Below, piece after piece: positions 60,407 to 64,000 of a stretch of 64,000 nucleotides of DNA. A program made the translations under genes and the position numbers. Every line of letters starts with the position of its first letter. The first letter of the stretch is position 1. The notes beneath the pieces are model-generated. The model saw nothing but the letters and a program-made list of their open reading frames with translations. It had not been told where the DNA came from and did not search any database. The DNA comes from CAXBCP01 sp047638395 (lineage in GTDB: Bacteria > Pseudomonadota > Alphaproteobacteria > MPNO01 > UBA830), in the NCBI GenBank assembly GCA_047638395.1, contig JBLIMV010000001.1, positions 62,001 to 126,000 on the forward strand, written 5' to 3'.

Positions 60407-61102
60407 CTAGCGGGCCAGGCGATAGCCGCCATGCTCCGACAGCAAAATCTGCGGCTCCGACGGATTCTCCTCGATCTTCTGGCGCAGGCGGTAAATATGG
60501 GTCTGCAGGGTATGCGTCATCAGCGCCGCCGAATGATCCCAGATATCGGCATAGAGCGCTTCACAGGTCACCGAGGTGTCACCGGCGCGGTAAAGCTGCT
60601 TCAGAATTGCGTTCTCTTTTTCGCTGAGGCCGATGTCTTTTCGGCCGTCACTGCGCTGAAGCACTTTGGTCGCGGGACGAAAGATGTAGGGGCCGACGGT
60701 AAACGACGCGTCCTCGCTCATCTCGTGCTGGCGGATATGGGCACGGAGCCGCGCCAGCAGCACGCCGAGCCGGAATGGCTTGGTCACATAATCATTGGCG
60801 CCCGAATCCAGCCCGAGGACGGTATCCGCGTCGCCATCGAGACCTGTCAGCATGATCACCGGGGCATGAACGCCTTTTCGCCGCAGAAGCCGGCAGACAT
60901 CCCGTCCATCCATGTCGGGCAGACCGACATCCAGCAGGATCGCGTTGTAATTGTTCTTTTCGGCGCCCGCGATCGCCGCGGCGCCGGTCCCGGCCTCCTC
61001 GACATCGAATTCCTCATGAAGCCGCAGTTGCTCCGCCAGTGTGTGGCGGAAGTCTGCGTCGTCTTCGACGATCAGTATATTTCGGTTCTGGCCGCCTGCC
61101 AT
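60407..61102 (-). CDS. OmpR/PhoB-family response regulator
   Basis: 231 aa. Receiver domain at 1-120 with the acidic pair EDD, phospho-acceptor Asp58 (LLDVGLPDMDG) and the conserved Lys in VTKPF; C-terminal winged-helix DNA-binding domain at 130-230 (SVTCEALYADIWDH, THIYRLRQKIEENP, GGYRLAR). No histidine kinase gene is adjacent, so it is an orphan here. It lies upstream of, and in the same direction as, the Cys-repeat/P460 gene, which it may control. Confidence 0.88.
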   Translation of the reverse strand: MAGGQNRNILIVEDDADFRHTLAEQLRLHEEFDVEEAGTGAAAIAGAEKNNYNAILLDVGLPDMDGRDVCRLLRRKGVHAPVIMLTGLDGDADTVLGLDSGANDYVTKPFRLGVLLARLRAHIRQHEMSEDASFTVGPYIFRPATKVLQRSDGRKDIGLSEKENAILKQLYRAGDTSVTCEALYADIWDHSAALMTHTLQTHIYRLRQKIEENPSEPQILLSEHGGYRLAR

Positions 61103-61202
61103 TCGTGCCCTCTCGATCAGATGACAGGAAGGCTAGGCTTCATTTGCGCCGATGGACAATCACGGGGCTTCAACTTTTGGCGATGGGGCCGGGATCGCCG
61201 GT

Positions 61203-62066
61203 CTAGCGGGCGTGTACCCGTTTCAGGAAATTGATCGCGTCGGCGTTGAAACGCTCGGCGAACTCGATATTGGGACAGTGTCCGCAGTTTTCGTATACGT
61301 GATGCTCGTTATCGGGGATCCGCTCGGCAAGACTGGTCGAATAATCGGGCTCGCGCAGCGGATCGTTGGCGCCCGCGATGATCAGCACCGGTACCTCAAC
61401 GTTTTCATAGACCGTGTTATCCGGAATGCCAAAGCTCTGGCCGGCGGGCTTTTCTGCTGTCTTTTCAGGTTCCGGGCGCTTCAGGCGCGGCGCGGAGGCG
61501 CATTCGAACGCGCCCGGCAACAAGGCGATCTCCTGGCGTTTCGCGACGTAAGCTTCATCGTCGCCCCATTTCGGGTCATCCAGCATCGCATGGAGAAGCG
61601 CACGCATGGATTCAGACGTGGTGTCGTAGGCCAGCAGCGTCTTTCGTTCTTCCGTCAGCGGTGTGAAGCCGCCACCGGAGCACAGGATCGCAGATCGTAT
61701 CGGCAGGATCGTCGGCGGGTCGGCGATGATCCGCGCCAGGTTGGATCCACCCATCGAATTGCCGATAAAATCGGCCTCCGTGATGCCCATGACCTCGTAG
61801 AAGCGCGACATATGCCCGTATACGCGGGCACGCTGGTCGGCAAAATCGTAGACCTTGTCGGTGCGACCGAAGCCGAGCCAGTCGGGGGCGATGACGTGAA
61901 AATGTTCGGCCAGCGCCGGGATATTGAATTCCCAGCTGATTTCGGCACAGCCGCCGAATTCGCCCGAATGCAGCAGGGCGACAGTCGGCGCATCTTTGTC
62001 TCCGGCCTCGAGGTAATGGGTGTTGATCCCGTCTACCTCGACGAAATGCGATTGTATATCCGTCAT
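61203..62066 (-). CDS. Alpha/beta hydrolase (meta-cleavage type)
   Basis: 287 aa. LLHSGEFGGCAEISWEF at the oxyanion site, nucleophile elbow IGNSMGGSNLAR (GNSMGG), Asp in IAGANDPLREP and His in ENCGHCPNIEFAERF. This pattern resembles hydrolases that cleave C-C bonds in meta-cleavage products. It is 3 bp downstream of the LLM monooxygenase gene, so the two likely act in one degradative pathway. Confidence 0.84.
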   Translation of the reverse strand: MTDIQSHFVEVDGINTHYLEAGDKDAPTVALLHSGEFGGCAEISWEFNIPALAEHFHVIAPDWLGFGRTDKVYDFADQRARVYGHMSRFYEVMGITEADFIGNSMGGSNLARIIADPPTILPIRSAILCSGGGFTPLTEERKTLLAYDTTSESMRALLHAMLDDPKWGDDEAYVAKRQEIALLPGAFECASAPRLKRPEPEKTAEKPAGQSFGIPDNTVYENVEVPVLIIAGANDPLREPDYSTSLAERIPDNEHHVYENCGHCPNIEFAERFNADAINFLKRVHAR

Positions 62067-62069
62067 CTG

Positions 62070-63314
62070 TTACCTCACAAAATCGACTGACAGGTCGGTG
62101 ATGTCCGCATGGTCCTGGTCCGGCATTGCCTTGCGCTTTTCCATGATCTCGTCCGGATTCCAGGTCGCGGCCAGTTCACGCAGACGCGGATAGACCTCGT
62201 CTGCATAGAGCTTCATCGACCGGAGCGTGTCATCCTTGGGCAGATGACCGGCCTGGCCCATCATCAGCATGTGGCCGAAGCCGCCGGAATATTCCCAGAA
62301 CGCCTTGATCTGCTCGTAAACCTGATCGGGCGTGCCGGCAAACACGTTGCCGCGGCGCATGTGTTCTTTCAGGTCGGTGCTGTAGGCCGCACCCGTGCCG
62401 GAGATATGCGCCCCCTTCATGATACCCGCGGCAACATGCGGCGGATGATAGCCGGGCGGGTTCTTCCACGGTTCCGAGACCTTATTGGCCTGCATGTACC
62501 ACATCAGCTCGTTCGCGCCTTTTTCAGCGGCTTTCTCATCGTCGCCGACATAGACCAGCCCGCAATAGGCCAGCCGGTCGAGCGGCGCGTGGGTGCCATG
62601 ATGCTTCAGATAGTTTTCACGGTACGCATCGAAGATCGGCCGGACTTTTGCATATCCTGCGAGGAAGATTGCCGCCACATGTTTGTGCTTTGCCACCGGG
62701 TCGGTGCTGCTGGCGCCGCCGGTTGTGATCCACACCGGCGGGTGCGGGTCCTGGTAGGGGCGCGGCCAGATATTGACCTGACGGTGGTGGTAATATTTGC
62801 CTTCGAAATTGAACGGCCCGTCATGGGTGGTCCATGCCTTCATGATCAGGTCATGCGATTCCCACAGCCGTTCCGAGCCCTTATAGGGCAGGATATTCGC
62901 CGCGGCCGCTTCATACGGCACACTGCGCACGAAACCGCATTCGAGCCGGCCCTTGGAGATCACGTCGATCAGCGCCATTTCCTCGGCGACGCGGACCGGC
63001 TGGTTCCGGTTGGGCAGTGGGTTGCCAAGGATCAGCAGCCGCGCGTCTTTCGTCTGGCGCGCCAGGATACCGAGCATGATCGGTGCGGCGGGTATCATGC
63101 AGGTCGCCGTCTGGTGATGCTCGTTGACCATGATGTCGAGGCCCATTTCATCCGCCGCGCACCATATATCGAGATATTCGTTATACAGCCGGTGGGCGTT
63201 CTCGGGCTCGCAGAGCTGGTTCGGCAGTTCGACGCGGATCGAATCCCATTCATCCTGCGGGGGCAGGTCGGGGTAGCAGTCCTCGGTGAAAAACCAGGTC
63301 CTCATGGTCGTCAT
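62070..63314 (-). CDS. LLM-class flavin-dependent monooxygenase
   Basis: 414 aa (ATG 63314; an ATG at 63305 is also possible). Bacterial luciferase-like TIM barrel: RTWFFTEDCYPDLPPQDEWDS start, DEMGLDIMVNEHHQT, RVAEEMALIDVISKGRLECGFVRS and GTPDQVYEQIKAFWEYSGGFGHMLMMG. Needs reduced FMN from a partner reductase, not seen here. A closely related gene follows upstream at the window end. Substrate unknown; alkane sulfonate- or ring-type oxidation is possible. Confidence 0.88.
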   Translation of the reverse strand: MTTMRTWFFTEDCYPDLPPQDEWDSIRVELPNQLCEPENAHRLYNEYLDIWCAADEMGLDIMVNEHHQTATCMIPAAPIMLGILARQTKDARLLILGNPLPNRNQPVRVAEEMALIDVISKGRLECGFVRSVPYEAAAANILPYKGSERLWESHDLIMKAWTTHDGPFNFEGKYYHHRQVNIWPRPYQDPHPPVWITTGGASSTDPVAKHKHVAAIFLAGYAKVRPIFDAYRENYLKHHGTHAPLDRLAYCGLVYVGDDEKAAEKGANELMWYMQANKVSEPWKNPPGYHPPHVAAGIMKGAHISGTGAAYSTDLKEHMRRGNVFAGTPDQVYEQIKAFWEYSGGFGHMLMMGQAGHLPKDDTLRSMKLYADEVYPRLRELAATWNPDEIMEKRKAMPDQDHADITDLSVDFVR

Positions 63315-63360
63315 ATGCGTGGTTCCGTTCGTTTGGCAGGTGCGTGAGAGGTAAGTTGGA

Positions 63361-64000
63361 CTAGCGGACGAATTCGACTCCGAAATTGCCGAGATCGACG
63401 CCGTCCTTGATCGGCATTGCCTTGCTTTTTTCCCACAGCTCTGCGGGATCGGCGTTCTTTGCCAGTTCGATCAGGCGGGGCTCAACCTCGCTTTTATAGA
63501 GCTTCATCGATTTCAGCGCATCGGCATCCGACAGGAACCCGGCCTGGCCCATCATCAAAAGGTGGCCGAAGCCGCCGGAATATTCCCAGAATGCCTTGAT
63601 CTGTTCGAACACCTGGTCCGGCGTGCCGGCAAACACGTTGCCGCGCGCCATCTGGTTCTCGAGCGTCGGGTTGGTGGGCACGCCCGATCCGGTCACACCT
63701 TTCATGACCTGTGCCGATACGGCGGGCGGGTGATAGCCGGGCGGGTTGCTCCATTCCGGCGGTACCTTGTTGGCTTCCATGTACCACAGCAGCTTGCGCG
63801 CACCTTCTTCGGCTTCCCGATCATTCTCGCCGATATAGCACAGCCCGAGATAGGCAAGCCGGTCGAGCGGCGCGTGTTCGTTATGCGCGTCGAGATAGGC
63901 CTGACGATAGCCGTCGAATACGCTGCGAATTCTGGGATATCCCGCCAGGAACACGGCGCCGACATGTTTGTGCTGTGCCACGGGCACGGCTGAGCCGGCG
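63361..64000 (-). CDS. LLM-class flavin-dependent monooxygenase, 5' part beyond window
   Basis: C-terminal 213 or so residues visible; the frame is open to the window end. It aligns along its whole length with the downstream gene's protein (for example PVAQHKHVGAVFLAGYP against PVAKHKHVAAIFLAGYA, and ARGNVFAGTPDQVFEQIKAFWEYSGGFGH). The two are tandem paralogues from duplication. It ends 46 bp before the next gene. No start can be given. Confidence 0.9.
   Translation of the reverse strand, partial: AGSAVPVAQHKHVGAVFLAGYPRIRSVFDGYRQAYLDAHNEHAPLDRLAYLGLCYIGENDREAEEGARKLLWYMEANKVPPEWSNPPGYHPPAVSAQVMKGVTGSGVPTNPTLENQMARGNVFAGTPDQVFEQIKAFWEYSGGFGHLLMMGQAGFLSDADALKSMKLYKSEVEPRLIELAKNADPAELWEKSKAMPIKDGVDLGNFGVEFVR

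Overview
The window looks like chromosomal DNA of a high-GC, free-living alphaproteobacterium, probably a Rhodospirillales-like or marine environmental lineage. This rests on base composition, gene content (CobW/CobN-type corrin genes, CaiB-type CoA-transferase, acyl-CoA dehydrogenases, LLM flavin monooxygenases) and C-terminally fused or hybrid cobalamin genes. The assignment is inferred from gene style, not from a marker gene. There is no prophage, CRISPR array or transposase. One tRNA-Arg(CCT) is present.

Layout. 1-6.7 kb: proline iminopeptidase, a PagL-type lipid A deacylase, tRNA-Arg, a frameshifted 6-phosphogluconate-dehydrogenase-like gene, a membrane-anchored exonuclease, a lytic transglycosylase, a glutathione transferase and a CoA-transferase. 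6.7-10.7 kb: a complete TroABCD-type Mn/Zn/Fe ABC importer, read leftwards from a promoter with a perfect ATTAGC-TTAG-GCTAAT palindrome. 10.8-19.9 kb: RidA, a thioredoxin-fold protein, then a leftward acyl-CoA catabolic operon (enoyl-CoA hydratase, haloalkane dehalogenase, SDR, acyl-CoA dehydrogenase, APH-like kinase, DUF6285-like protein) divergent from an acyl-CoA ligase. A structured intergenic stretch ending in a strong terminator follows, then an alpha/beta hydrolase.

20-48.4 kb is dominated by cobalamin. First comes galE, followed by the late (nucleotide loop) genes cobU, cobC, an alpha-ribazole phosphatase, cobS and cobT, and the cobalt transporter cbtAB. A metal block is inserted next: an outer-membrane remnant, an ABC-3 permease and a metal-binding protein without an ATPase, a porin and a small His-rich protein. 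It is transcribed away from a Zur-like palindrome. On the other side of that palindrome a cobalamin riboswitch precedes cobW-cobN-cobO-cobQ. Then follow cbiB, cbiX, cobH, cobL, cobI, a cbiG-cobJ fusion, cobM, cobK, cbiD, cobA and cobB. Together these nearly complete the route from uroporphyrinogen III to cobalamin. The gene choice is a hybrid: CbiX, CbiD and CbiG belong to the early-cobalt (anaerobic-type) route, while CobN belongs to the late-cobalt route and lacks its CobS/CobT chelatase partners here.

48.5-64 kb is an accessory catabolic and redox region: quinone oxidoreductase, metallo-beta-lactamase hydrolase, gamma-glutamyltransferase, a formylglycine sulfatase/phosphonate monoester hydrolase bracketed by inverted-repeat elements, a secreted trio (diheme peroxidase, YtkA/FixH-like protein, amidohydrolase), acyl-CoA dehydrogenase, a hydroxycinnamoyl-CoA hydratase-lyase homologue, an unusual protein with about 40 cysteines in Asn-Pro-Cys repeats fused to a cytochrome P460-like domain, an OmpR-type response regulator, an alpha/beta hydrolase and two tandem LLM monooxygenases, the last cut by the window end.

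The most unusual features are the Cys-repeat/P460 protein, the hybrid corrin pathway, the ATPase-less metal importer beside an outer-membrane pseudogene, and several in-frame 12-bp tandem repeats inside otherwise conserved genes.
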